Shown here: piece after piece, positions 46,701 to 58,379 of the stretch
How positions within the stretch are numbered: position 1 is the stretch's first letter
How the letters are laid out: each line of letters starts with the position of its first letter
Assembly (NCBI GenBank): GCA_019722365.1
Contig: JADFUC010002325.1
Span: forward strand, 26,391 to 90,390
Length of the DNA stretch: 64,000 nt
Reading direction: 5' to 3'
From: Lithospermum erythrorhizon
Taxonomy: Eukaryota; Streptophyta; Magnoliopsida; Boraginales; Boraginaceae
Program-made: the position numbers and the translations under genes
Notes under the pieces: generated by a model
What the model saw: only the letters and a program-made list of their open reading frames with translations
What the model was told of the DNA's origin: nothing
The model's database searches: none

Positions 46701-47610
46701 ATACAATCAATCTGTATCCCACTCAATGTTCAATAAAACCTTCATAGTAAAAATTCCACGTCTCTTCCTTGGAATGATTGAAAATGATGCTAGACAAAAA
46801 TGGCATATTCAAGGAAGCATCACGATAGCAAAATTTGGTGATACACGGGCTGTCCGCCCGAGATTTACACAGTGCACACTTAAAGAATGACAAAAATTGA
46901 ACATAATAACTTTACTTAATTAATTTAACAATATTATGGTACATATTAACATCAAATTAATCATAATAAAAATTTATAAAAATTTACATAATAAAAATAA
47001 ATTTAATATTATTAACACAATATTGTTGATATTTGGAACATGTAAACAACAAGTTTAACATAATTAACATGATAAAATTAATTTTTAACATCATTAACAT
47101 GAAAGAATGACAAAAATTAAAATATTAACTTTAACATATTAAGATGAAAGATAAACATTAAACAATTATATCACTGAGATTAACATTAAAAGGATGACAT
47201 AAGCTCAAAGGTAATGTTAACTTTTCACAAAATGAAAGATAATACACACTATTTTTTCAATAAATAAGAAGAAAATACAATTATGGTTCGATAATTATTT
47301 TTTGATATTAATTATGGAAGATATGAAATTGGTTATAAATATGGTGAAATGTTCACAAAATGTACAAAATTTTCATCTTGAAAACCTTAAAAATCTGAAT
47401 TTGGTTATAAATATGTCGAGGATATTTTGTTTATTATGTTACACTTATTGTTATTATGTTATTTATTGTTAATGTTTATCATCACTAATTTGGTGCTAAT
47501 ATGTACCATAATGAATATTAAATTAATTATGTTGAATACTTATGTGAAATATTAATAACAAAAAATCAAGCCCCAACTCGTGAAACATGTGTTCACATTT
47601 GAATTGAACT
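46700..47610. other. Very AT-rich spacer with ttaacat-type repeats
   Basis: The phrase gaatgacaaaaatt occurs at 46887 and 47105, each followed by a(a)cataataactt-like sequence. Many ttaacat variants fill the space. Non-coding. Confidence 0.5.
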
Positions 47611-47611
47611 T

Positions 47612-47806
47612 GTGGGTGTGGGCTAGTTTGGTATATCGAGCACACTCTCCGTGTTTTCAATACATTATCGAACGTGTGTCATGTGTGGTCGTTTGAAAAC
47701 GTGTTTAGTTGTAGAAATAATCAACCGATCACACATAACACACACTAAATAATGTATTGAACAAACGGAGTATGTGCCCAATATACCAAGCGAGCACACA
47801 CCCCAC
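47612..47806. mobile_element. Fold-back (long inverted repeat) element
   Basis: Two arms of about 80 bp (47612-47691 and 47726-47806) are inverted copies, roughly 80% alike, around a 34-bp spacer. Matching blocks include tttggtata, caatacatta and gtgtg-atgtgtg-tcg. The arms would form one long hairpin. It may be a MITE or a small RNA precursor-like structure. No recognised terminus. Confidence 0.75.
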
Positions 47807-47879
47807 ATGCTGATGATCTAGTCCGGTTTTGGTGGTGGGCCAGATCACAAATCCTCCAAGTTGAGCCTTGATATGTCTG

Positions 47880-48180
47880 GAACCAAATGGAAGCTCCTGC
47901 AAAATAAAGACCGGTTGCCCTTCCAGAAACACTCCGACGATCAAGTAAGTAATGGACCGAGGGAGTTTAGTTTTTGAAAAGAGAGTTTGGGTATCAAAGT
48001 GAACTTACTTGGTCGCGCCTTGATGGCTCCATTATTGTCGGATGATAATGGCCTGCGGCTCATTAAGGGGTCAAGTAATTACGGTCTTGATTGCTCCTCA
48101 TAATTATCTCCCTAATTGAGCTCGTTTGTGCCGTTAACAACCAACGACTCCCTTCTCCCTTACCGCGGTTGACTGCTCAA
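47880..48180. mobile_element. Tat terminal segment, copy B
   Basis: Homologous to 20.7-21.05 kb (tttgggtatcaaagtgaact at 47985-48004 is the same in both). It precedes the antisense ORF copy B, as the 3' LTR of a minus-strand Tat element would. Confidence 0.5.
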
Positions 48181-48189
48181 CCCTTTTTA

Positions 48190-51100
48190 GTATGGGGCCT
48201 CACACTCTGGCCCATCCGTGTGGCCTAGGTCCATTTATTCGGTGGCTTGCTATCATCCTGGTTCATTTGCATAGGGGCCCAATCATCTTGGACCGATCCT
48301 GGACCAGCCCTTTTATTTATGGGATTATCATTTGGCCCCATACCCGTCCATTTTCTATGGGTCAGATCTTGAATTCTCTTAAATTGTGCATACTAAATGA
48401 AACGCGTCTTCGCTGGCGTTTCCCTACTAAGAAAACAGTTGAGACCCTTCATCACCCACTCTTTATGCTTTCCTCTAAATTAATTTTGAAAAACGCCCTT
48501 TCTGCTTCCGCCTTTGGTGAATATAAAGTACGGTGACCGTCCACTTGTGTGCGACATTCTCTAATCACATTTCTTCTTCCTTCTTCTCCAAATGTGAGAC
48601 AACTCTAAAAAGCTCTTGCCCGAGGGCCGTGGCTACTTGACCACTTATTTGGGTTGTACTTACACCCCAAGTTTAACTTCCTTTCGCGAGGCTGCTGGGA
48701 GAGAGCTCTTGAGCCCCTTTAGGAAACTCCTTGAACAACCGGGGCAGCTTCCTCCTAGCTTCTTTGGGCTGCATCATCTTCGTCACCCTCCATAATTCAA
48801 AGTCGTGAGGGCCAACATTGATAAGATTTGAGAACTCTGAAGGGACAGCCCATGAGGCGGACACAGGCTGCCTTTACAGCTATTAGGCGAACACCGCCCG
48901 TACCTACTACATTTCTACTCCGACACCCGGGTTCTTAAAGCGAGACTGACTCACCCCTGGATTTCTAACACACGGACCTTGGAGCCACAGGCCGTTGAGG
49001 GGCACTTATAATGGGAGTGACCATGTTTCCTTCATCCGGCCGTCCAAAGCTTCTTCCATCCAGAAATGACCCACTTGGGGGTGAGTCTCTTTTTCATTCT
49101 TATGTTGTTTCCACACCCCTACTTGGTTTTGAACTTTATAGCATGCTCTTAGCCCCAAATTCCACACGCCGGACATTTGGTGGTGAGGCATTTCGTCGAG
49201 GAGGAAGACAAGGGTGATGGGTTACCATAGAGATGATGCTTTCCTTTCCACAGGCTTTTTAATCCTTTGTTGATCACTTTGTCGCCTCCCTCCATGCCCC
49301 CAGGTTGCTGGCGTTTCGGTTGATCCTGCGGTGGGCCCATGATGGGCCAGGTGATGATATTTTTGGGGACCTCGAGGTATCATGGATAGTCTTTCACGAG
49401 GTTAGGGGAATTTTCTGCTTCCATACCCACCCCACTTCCTCAGGCGAGGGCAAGGGTCTTTACTCCAATCGGTGTCTTGCCCCGATACCGGCGGTAGCAT
49501 TGGAATCACTGGTTTTGGAATTTGGAGACCGTGGGGAGGCTAGGATCAGCGGCCTACCGGCTGCTCGCCTCCGACTTCCGGGGAAGGGGTGGGATCCTGC
49601 GTGTTCATTGCTGATTGCAATTGTTGGAATTATGTAGTTTATTCATAATATAAAATTATTATAAAAAGCAACTAGAGCATTATAGAAGTATATAGCGTTA
49701 CCGATACGTTCACACCCAATAATAAATAATTATACGTATGAATAAATGAAGGACTTACAAAATTAACCCATTGGATGTTAAAACCTTTCCAACGAGTCTC
49801 TTTGCGTTCATAGCACCTCAAATGTGGTGCCTCCAGTTGGTCCACACCAAAGAGAGTCTCGCGATTTGGACTTGCTGAAATCGAGCCTACTTGCATTTCG
49901 AAACTTGAGAAAAAAAAAGGGGAAGGGGTGGCGGCTTTGAGAAGGGAAAGGATGAAATGAAACTTTGGGTTTCATTTGTCTTTTCCTTTAAATACCCCCC
50001 CATTTTTAAGTTTCGCCCGAATAAGAACGACTCCTTAATTAAATGGTTAACTCGCTAAACCGTTAACTTAACTTATTGAGTCTTGTAAGTGACTTAACAA
50101 GAGTTACTAATGAGAGCTTCTCTAGATTAAACCTTCAATTGAACTAACAAGTTAATTGAATCGGTTTCTCAATTTTATATCGAGTATTTTATTGATATAA
50201 AATACTCATTAGTGTTCTCGTTGATTTGTCCGAGGCTCAATGTGCTTGATAAAGTGATTTAATTCCATACATGGAAAATGACTCAACGTCATTGTATGTA
50301 TGTGACCTTGCAGGCTCCGATAATATTAGCCGTATAAATAATATAATTGACCGTTATAATTATTATATAGGTTATGCGTGGGATACAGAAATGCGGCGTA
50401 ACCCCGATATTATCTTGAGTTCAATTCACAATAATTTACTATTTGAACACTTAATTTGAGTAATCACATTTGACTATAACTAGTAAATGAATTGTTACAA
50501 CAATTGTGTGACATAATTATAGGGAAATCAAAATACTTTTGATTTCAGCAAATCTCAAGGAGGTGAGACAGGCTCCTCTTTCTCGGAGTTGAACCTTTCC
50601 TTTACCTTCCCTTCTTGTTACAGGCCCATGGATTTGATATTGTTATTCCACTTACATCCAGTCTCTTGTTCCCACTTGCCGAGGTTCACCGATGTCGAAG
50701 GGTCCCACCAGGCCGAGCCCACTTGAGGCCCCAATCTCTGCTCTAGGGGCAAGGTATGTGTCCCCCTTGTGTTTTTCTCTAGCCATCGCCTTCCTCTTCC
50801 CCTAACTATTCCTTTGCGATTATTTGTCCTCAGGGGTAGGTGAGGTGGCAATCTTACAAAGGCTCACTGTCCTCACATGAAGAATTAGAGCGGGTCCCTC
50901 TCGAGTTGGCTAACTAGAGAATGAGTTGGGAGCCTAAGAGGGAGAATGCCGGGGAGGAAGAGGATGCCGGCGCACCTGGGGTGACCGTTGGAGCATAGAA
51001 GAGGTATACCGCCCGGCATCCGCCGCGCATAAGAAACATTGGCCAGAAATTTGGGGATTACCTCTGATGAGAGGACTACGCTCAAGCCGGAGAGGATTCT

Positions 51101-51920
51101 CTTGGTCCAAACGACCATCATTTGTGCCGGTGACGGGCGCCGAGGCCCAGATTTTGGAGGCCAATCTAGAAGGCGTCCGTACTCTTGAGGTCTTGGAAAA
51201 GCTAAGTGCGTGACTCAAGGGGCCGAGCATTAATTGCCTTCTTTAGTACTTCTCCGCAGCGCCTTGGAAAGGACCATTCAAGCCATGCAGGCCCGGTTGG
51301 AGGAGTTTGATCTCGAGGTTCATGCAGCCCTCTGGGACTCGGTGAGGGACGATGTCTCCCTTCCCGACCCCTCTGATCTTTAATATTACCCCTGCTTACT
51401 CCTCCATTGCAACGAACAATGGAGACTTTTATATTTCGATTTTTTTTTTGCTTGACATTCAACTTTAGTTCTAGCTTTTTTGTTTAACAACTGCTTTCAT
51501 AAATGTTGGCGGGGGCTCGCCTCTGACCTTCGATCGGGCGAGTTCGGTAACTTATGGCTAGGGGTCCTACAGCAAATAGTTTTTGTGTCCTATTTGTTTC
51601 GGCCACCCAGTCCTCCCCCCCGTGTTCTGAGCATGGAGGATTTGAACCATCATTTGGGGGGATGGATTGTGCATAAGGACATCTCCGTTTACCAGAACAC
51701 TTTCTCATTGTGTCAATTGCATGGGGATTTGGTTCTCTGATCGTCGAGGCGGTAGGATATACTCACTTGGCAGGTGATTTATTCGGGTTTGGTCGGGCGA
51801 CGTAGTTAGCATCCCGGGAGTGGGAATTTTTAGAGTGCATAAGACAATTTTAAATGAATCAATTCTGTTTATTCCAAATAATGAAAACAGGCTTACACAT
51901 AATATTTCCTCAGGTGGAAT
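48190..51920 (+). pseudogene. Antisense extra ORF of the Tat element (copy B), split by a solo LTR
   Basis: Second copy of the + strand coding-like region at 14.6-17.25 kb. Open pieces: 48192-48533, 49011-49217 and 49305-49637, then after the LTR 51135-51385. The shared leader (ttgaaaaacgccctttctgc, 48485-48504), the shared C-terminal phrase (gactcggtgagggacgatgtctc, in two parts at 51337-51359) and the shared tail tttattccaaataatgaaaa (51869-51888) match copy A. The interrupting 926-bp LTR lies at 49622-50547. No minus-strand Tat pol follows on the right, so only the 3' end of that element remains. I recognise no domain in the encoded product. Confidence 0.55.
49622..50547 (-). mobile_element. 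Copia-type solo LTR inside copy B
   Basis: It starts with tgttggaattatg and ends with gatttca (TG...CA), 926 bp. The flanks are gcaat (49617-49621) and gcaaa (50548-50552), a 5-bp target duplication with one mismatch. A minus-strand TATA region (ggtatttaaagg, about 49985) and the tgtgaccttgcaggctc block (50302-50318) tie it to the LTRs at 22.2 and 51.9 kb. Confidence 0.75.
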
Positions 51921-52016
51921 GCTTGTTGGATTTTACGGATTAAAATAACAATTATCTAACCGATTACCGGGAACTCTATGAGATTATAAAAACAGTAATT
52001 TGTCAGGAATTTGCTA

Positions 52017-53703
52017 TGTAACGACCATGGTCGGCCATACGAGGTTAGAATCATCAAATCACGAACACGAGTCACAGGCTCGATGGATGACTCAAATTTT
52101 AAAGACTGCGCTTGTCCCGAAATAAACCAATAAAACAAGATACATACGAAAACGGAGTTTTTTAAATGATCATCGTGGTGTTTCACTGGCCACCTGACAC
52201 AACCTATATATACAACAATCGACCAAAGTACAAAATATCAACGCCTAGCTTCGATGCAATCGAAATAACAACAAATAAGAGATAGAACTACAATAAAAAA
52301 CAAACGACAAGAAGGCGCGGATCTACTACCGCCGCGCTCACAGAGCTGCAAAAGGCACGATCACTCGACAGACCGAAAAAAGTTGTAGCACTACTGTCAA
52401 CACAGCACAAAAAATAAAGAAATGCCATGGCGAAAGGGGTGTAAGGCTGAGAAGCTTAGTGAATACTTATTTCAAGAGTGAAATTAACCCGCTCTTGCTT
52501 AGTGTAATTAAAATAGTTAATTTTGCATAGGATAGATGAGTATTACATAATATTGTACATCGTAAGACCATAATATATAACTCATTAGTGAATTCATTAT
52601 CAAAATGCATAAATTTATAGGCTCGTCAACTAACACTTAAACATTAAGGACAATAAAATGATAATCATACATTTCGAAAATCAGGGACAATAATACCCAA
52701 ATGAGTCACGCGACTCTACTCTATCAACTTGACACCATAAGGCGTCACACGGTAACCACAGTAGACCGTCGGCTCACAACTGCGCAGCAACACTGAAATG
52801 CTGCTCAAATCCACAACTACAACTCCCAATCAACTCACGACAATTAGAGCCTGACTAACACTTCCAATGTTACCGACATTGACTTCGCTTTAAACACTTC
52901 AATCAACTCAATATAAATCGGATTTCTACAACGAATGCTCATATAATCAACCTCAAATGCAGGGAGAAACTTATGTCCGTCGACATAACCTAACAACGCT
53001 CGTAAGTACGAGGCAAAAGCACCACACTTATAACTTGAGATATAAGGCTTAAAATACGGATAATACAACTCGACATACATAAAATCCAACTCATATACAA
53101 CTCATCTCGCCCGGCTACGACCAACAAAACACCGTAACATCAAAATGACCAAAATAGCCGGAAACGACTTATCCCTAATACGACTCAAAACAGCCGGAAA
53201 CCAACTTATCCCTAATACGACTTCGACTTGACACCAAAATGCTAATAACTCACAAAGCTTGACGTCACGATCCAGTACTCAACGTGGTGTATTCAACCAT
53301 ATCAACACAAAAATATGCGTACATATATATATTCACAATTTGGTAGTTAATCTACACTCGTGAGATAATTACTCGCAGCTGCTTGATAAATAGCGTGCCT
53401 AATTAATCAATGCCTTTTCCACGCTCAGCGCTGGCTCCTGGCTTGAAACCACAATTACTACTTACTACCATATTAACTTCATATAAGAAACTTATGGTAA
53501 CAAGCTACGCAGCAAGTTTCAAGTTAACCTTAACTGCATTTACTTGACTTTTTTAACCACTCGATTACTAAAAGCGTGCTTAGTCAACAAATAAAATAAA
53601 AAATTTCAACCATCGCATCCTCCATTCGATGCATTGCCCCCGTTCAATCGTACTTGTTCAACAAATTCTAATCAACCCAATCACTTCCCAAACTAATTTA
53701 TCC

Positions 53704-53737
<34 letters not shown>

Positions 53738-54472
53738 CTAAATTCCAAAACCAATACTATAGCTTAAATCACTTGAGAATCTCTTCCCGACCACACTTAA
53801 ATCAAAACTCATACTCCAAAAACCTTATTTAAAGCCCAATAACATACTTTTACAACTTAAAGGTGGTTTGGAAGCAGTCAAACTAAAAGTCAACCAACAC
53901 AATCAACATTTTGCATCCCCAAAAATGGAATTATAATCAACAACCACATAATCCAAGCTTAGATGATACATATATCATTTAAAGTCCCAAACTCAAAGTC
54001 AACAAAAGTCAAACTAAAAGTCAACTCTCCATAACTTAAGAAAATATCACAAAGCTTCAAACTTTCTTACCTTGGTGTGTAGAAGATGATGAGGGGAAGA
54101 TAACCAACACACTTTTAGTCCTTAAGCAACAAAAGGAAATTTGAAGGAAGAAATGGAAAGGAGAGAAAAATAAAATTTGGTGATGGAGGGATGATGGATT
54201 TCGGCCAAATGGAGAAGAAGATAAGGTCATGAAGATATTTGTGGTGAAGTTTATCCTTATAGAGAAATTTTAGGTCCCGGTTGGTATGCGGTTTTATTTC
54301 CCCACTTTTTGTAATCAAATTCTTATGAAAATGATTCTAAATATATTATTACTAGTCTCAATCAATACTAGTCTCGGTATATCGATTTTATTAGAAAGTA
54401 TTTATCTTATCTCGAGGTCCCTTTGGCTTGATATGTAACACATTTTTTTTTTAAACGTAACGGGTTATTTCA
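52017..54472 (-). mobile_element. Chromovirus (Tekay-like) solo LTR
   Basis: Starts with tgtaacgaccatggtcgg and ends with cgtaacgggttatttca, as the inverse of the tgtaataacc...cgttac start of the + strand LTRs. Length 2456 bp. AAAAGTCAAC repeats lie at 53885-54020. The flanks tgcta (52012-52016) and tgata (54473-54477) form a 5-bp duplication with one mismatch. No internal region, hence a solo LTR. Confidence 0.8.
53705..53731. repeat. Oligo-T run of 27
   Basis: An uninterrupted run of 27 T inside the solo LTR. Its exact length is doubtful with any sequencing method. Confidence 0.9.
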
Positions 54473-55368
54473 TGATATGTACCTTACACCTTGAAAAGTT
54501 GCAGTGGAATATGATTAGAGGAGGCTCCAAACAACCAAAGCAGGTTGTCTCTAAGAATAGTCCACACCAACGATTGATCAAACCATTCCTTCGGTTTTAC
54601 CAGAACTATTAAAGTGAACAAAGGAATTTAGGAGGAAGGAAAATCTAGTATTTTCTTCTCTAGTTTTAGTCGAATAAGAGGGGTGGAGAGAAAGAGGTTT
54701 TGCTTCCATCTTTTCTCTAAAAGATGAATAATGAATGAGCAATTAATTTCATAACTTCGAGCCATTTTTATATAGGCTTGTCAGCCAATTTAGGCACTTC
54801 AAGAGTTATGGAAAAACTCTACGAACTTAAGAAGAAGATTCTAGAAGTCCTTGTAAGAAGAAGATTCTAGAATCACTCCCAAAATTCATACTTCCACTTT
54901 AGTCGACAGTAGGGTTCGAGAGGAACCATCCACTTGTTATCCCTAAAATCAAGGTATCTTATGTAGAGAAGAGAATGATACTGAATTCCCTATCCTTAAC
55001 CCCTTTTGATGCGACTATGAGAGTAATTTCCTATAATTATAGAATTTGCCCCGATGTTTTCTTATAGCTCTGACTTTTAACCGGAAGTTATAATTCACGT
55101 TATAGTTGATCTTGTTAGAGTATTGTGACCTATTAGGCTCGATTGACAAGAAGTAATATATTAATTTATATTAACCAAATATTATATTAATATATAGATT
55201 ATGGCCGGACCCTAGTAAGCCATCATAACTAATGTTAATGCGAGTTTATCCCTAATATAATAAAATTTAATCGAGACTGTCGAACTTATATATCTGAACT
55301 TAAATTATTTGAATGTAATTAAATGTAAGTAAATAGGTTGTACAATCAAATTGTTCAATAGACATATT

Positions 55369-58268
55369 TGTAATAACCACGTTACGAAAAAAAAAAAAAA
55401 TTAAATTTTTTCGATTCGGCGGTGGGACTTGCGGGAATAGTATAATTTTTTTCCGATTGATGATATTTATTTAAATTAAAAATTTGCAGGCAATTTCATT
55501 TATAATTTAGTAATTTGCCATGGAAGAATTTTATCTTTGAATCGGGTTAGTGGAGATTAAGAAATGCGATAAGCGGAGAATTAACGAAACCCCGAGCGGG
55601 ACTCGTTTTTTTTTATAAATATCTTATGACTTATCCTCACATGCATAAAACCAAGTCATCATCTTCATCTTGTTCCATTTTTTGGCGAAATATTCACCCC
55701 CTCCCCCTTAAAAATTTCATTTTCCGTTTCTCGCCGATTGTCATTTCCGAAACTTCAAGAGATCGGTTGTAGAATATTAATTGCTCCCACAATCATTCTC
55801 TTCGAGTTAAGGTAAGAAATTTCAAGTCTTTCGAGATATTTCTTGGGTTTTGACATAGTTGACTTTTTCATAATTGAATTTTATGATAAATCTTAATTAG
55901 TTATGGGTTCTGAGACATATATAAGTGATTAATTCGTGATTTAGAGATCGTTTGAGGACGTTATGGTCGAGTTGACTTTTTAGGTTTTTGTTGACTTTTT
56001 ATATGGATGTTGTTATAAGATTTTAAATGTGTAGGAGGTTATATTGGGACCTTATTATAGTTGTTTTGATGTTAAATTGGTGATTTAAAATTGATTAAAA
56101 GGGTGTTTATATTTGAAAAGTGCTTAAATTCGAGTTGAGTTATAATTGATATTTCGGAGTATAGGTTGTTAATTATGGACTTGATGATTAGTTAGGAATA
56201 ACTTAATAAATCGATTTGTAATGAGAAAGTGATAAGATGGAATTTAGCGAGGGATCGATTGGGTTGTGTCCGATGGGATTATAATTCGATAGTTTATCGA
56301 GTCATGTTAGGCTTGTTTGAGATAATTCCCCTAAGAGTTGGTTATGTATCTTCTCAGAAACGCCGGTATAGTAGTAGATGCTTGATTATACTTTCGGGTG
56401 TTGTTTAGCGTTGATAAGTGGAAAATGGCGATTCGCTTGATTGTTTTTCGCGAAGGTTTTGCGGAGCTATCGGAGGTGAGTCACTTATCTCGCGGGTGTT
56501 ACTTTGCGTGCCCCACTTTAGAATTGTGTGAACATGTTATTTTGTGGAGTATGATTATGTGAGAATGATATACATGTTATTATGATATGATTATGTGAGA
56601 ATGATATACATGTTATTATGATATGATTATGTGAGAATGATATCACGTATCGTTTGTATTTATGATTACGTGAGAATGATATACGTGTAATTGTTATGAT
56701 TATGTGATTATATTACGTAGGCGTTGAAGATTGCTTGAGGGGTAAGTAATAGCTTGAACTCCCGACTTATATTTTTGATTTACGTGGCACTTTGTCGGCG
56801 AGAGCACATGATTTTTAGTAGCCTTGTTGGCGGGTGTGTTTGACTTACGGTGTGAGATGTTTTGTGCTTGGATGTGTTTGGGAGTAAGAGTGGCGGTTGG
56901 CCGAGAGGTGATGGTTAGAGTTATCTATGACTTGAGGTGGCTTGAGTATCGGGGGGGTGACCACATAGTTGGGATTAGTAGGAAGTAGGTGACTCGCTTT
57001 CGCTTGCGAGATATGTATGGCAATTGGCCCATGCTACGGTATAGCGTGCGGTTTAGCCCCTTATACTTCGGTATAAGAAGCGGTATGACTGTTTTGATCG
57101 CTTTCTTTAATGCGTGTCGGGTGTGGCCACATACTACGGTATAAGCGTGCGGTTTGGCACTTATCTCTTGGTATAAGAGCGGTATGATCTTTTGATCACT
57201 GGCGTATTGCATTGTCGATGTGGCCCTATACGGTATAAGCGTGCGGTGTGCGCATACTTAGTGTATAAGGCGGTGTGCCTTATACTTAGTGTATAGGCGG
57301 TGTGCCTTATGCTTAGTGTATGAGTGCGTGTGCACTTTATACTTTGTGTATAGGAATGCGGTGTGCCTTATACTTTGTGTATAAGTGCGGTGTGCCTTAT
57401 ACTTTGTGTATAGAATGCGGTTTTGGCCTTATCTTTGCGGTATAGAAGATGCTTGAGGTGATTTAACAATTGAGTCCATTCCTGCGAGGTAGGCAGTTGG
57501 TATTAGGGTTGGTATCTTGGTGGGGATATGAGAGATAGGAGGTTTGATGACTAGAGTTTTAGTCGTTGTTGAGTCTATTGATTTCTTTTTACGAAATTGT
57601 GTGCTGGCGGAGCACTTACATTATACATCTTGCATTGATTATGTCATAGCGAGATTATGTTGTATGACCTTTTTAGGTAGTCACGGATATATGTATTTTA
57701 TTCATATTTGACTATTATATTATTGATTGACTTCGAATGGTAAGTTCACCCACTGTGTTAAGTTTCCACTAAGCTTCATGAGAAACTACGCCCACCATTA
57801 GGCGGCATTCATTTGTGCAGTGTGGAGGCAACCGATTGAGCAGCATTTAACCGATTTATTCCAGTAGCTAGTGAGGACATCGGGTGGCGAGAGAATCTCG
57901 CGTCCCCGATTTTGATGTGTTGTCAGCCCCATTTTTTGATTGTTGTATTTTTTCCTTTTGAAACTTTAGCCTTGTCATTTGTTGTCGTTTAATATTCGAG
58001 GATACGATGCATCTACATTTGTAGCCTTACCGGCATTACTTTATTTTTTGGGATATGTTGTGTGTATATATATAGGGGTTTGTCGTTTAGATATCAGGTA
58101 GTGGATTATAAATTTTAAAAAATTTTGATTTGGGAAGCTTAATTGTGATCACATTTTTGGATGAAGCAATTGTATTTTTTAAGGTAGTCCGTGCCGGTTT
58201 GGTGACAAAATTGTTCGGATTTTAATGACTCTCACCTCGGGCGGCCGACCTACGGGCGGAGTCGTTGA
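55369..58268 (+). repeat. 5' LTR of the + strand chromovirus
   Basis: Starts tgtaataaccacgttacg, then an A14 run (55387-55400). A TATA box tataaata is at 55614-55621. Three 37-bp repeats with gattatgtgagaatgatata lie at about 56540-56715. Hairpin-type repeats (cttatac-ttngtgtataag) lie at 57000-57440. The end is ggcggagtcgtt(ga) before the primer-binding site. About 2.9 kb long. Confidence 0.82.
55614..55621 (+). promoter_or_regulatory. LTR TATA box
   Basis: tataaata, 245 bp into the LTR. The 3' LTR has the same box at 62081, 256 bp in. The sequence around it is among the better conserved parts of this LTR family. Confidence 0.55.
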
Positions 58269-58271
58269 TTT

Positions 58272-58286
58272 TTGGTATCGAGGCTT
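58272..58286 (+). promoter_or_regulatory. Primer-binding site (initiator tRNA-Met type)
   Basis: ttggtatcgaggctt closely resembles the TGGTATCAGAGC site complementary to the 3' end of the initiator methionine tRNA. It lies 3 bp or so after the LTR end, as expected. Confidence 0.65.
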
Positions 58287-58379
58287 GGGTTTCGGATTGC
58301 TTGGGTATACATTATTGGTTGTGTGCTATGATTTTCTTTGAGTCGAGGAGAGTGGTGTCTTTTTTTGTATAAGTGCAAT

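Larger units (their letters stand above)
51924..55365 (-). mobile_element. Copia-type LTR, split by a nested chromovirus solo LTR
   Basis: The left 93 bp (51924-52016) start with tgttggattttacgg. The right part (54473-about 55365) carries the minus-strand TATA (tttttatatagg, about 54770), gtgacctattaggctcgattgacaa (55126-55150, shown only as landmark) and ccggaccctagtaagcc (55205-55221). Both parts together come to about 980 bp, like the 926-940 bp of its relatives. The right end may be cut by the chromovirus at 55369. Confidence 0.65.

Noticed and set aside
57000..57440. CRISPR-like regular repeats
   Set aside because: Units are contiguous and palindromic inside an LTR of a plant retrotransposon, with no unique spacers or cas genes.
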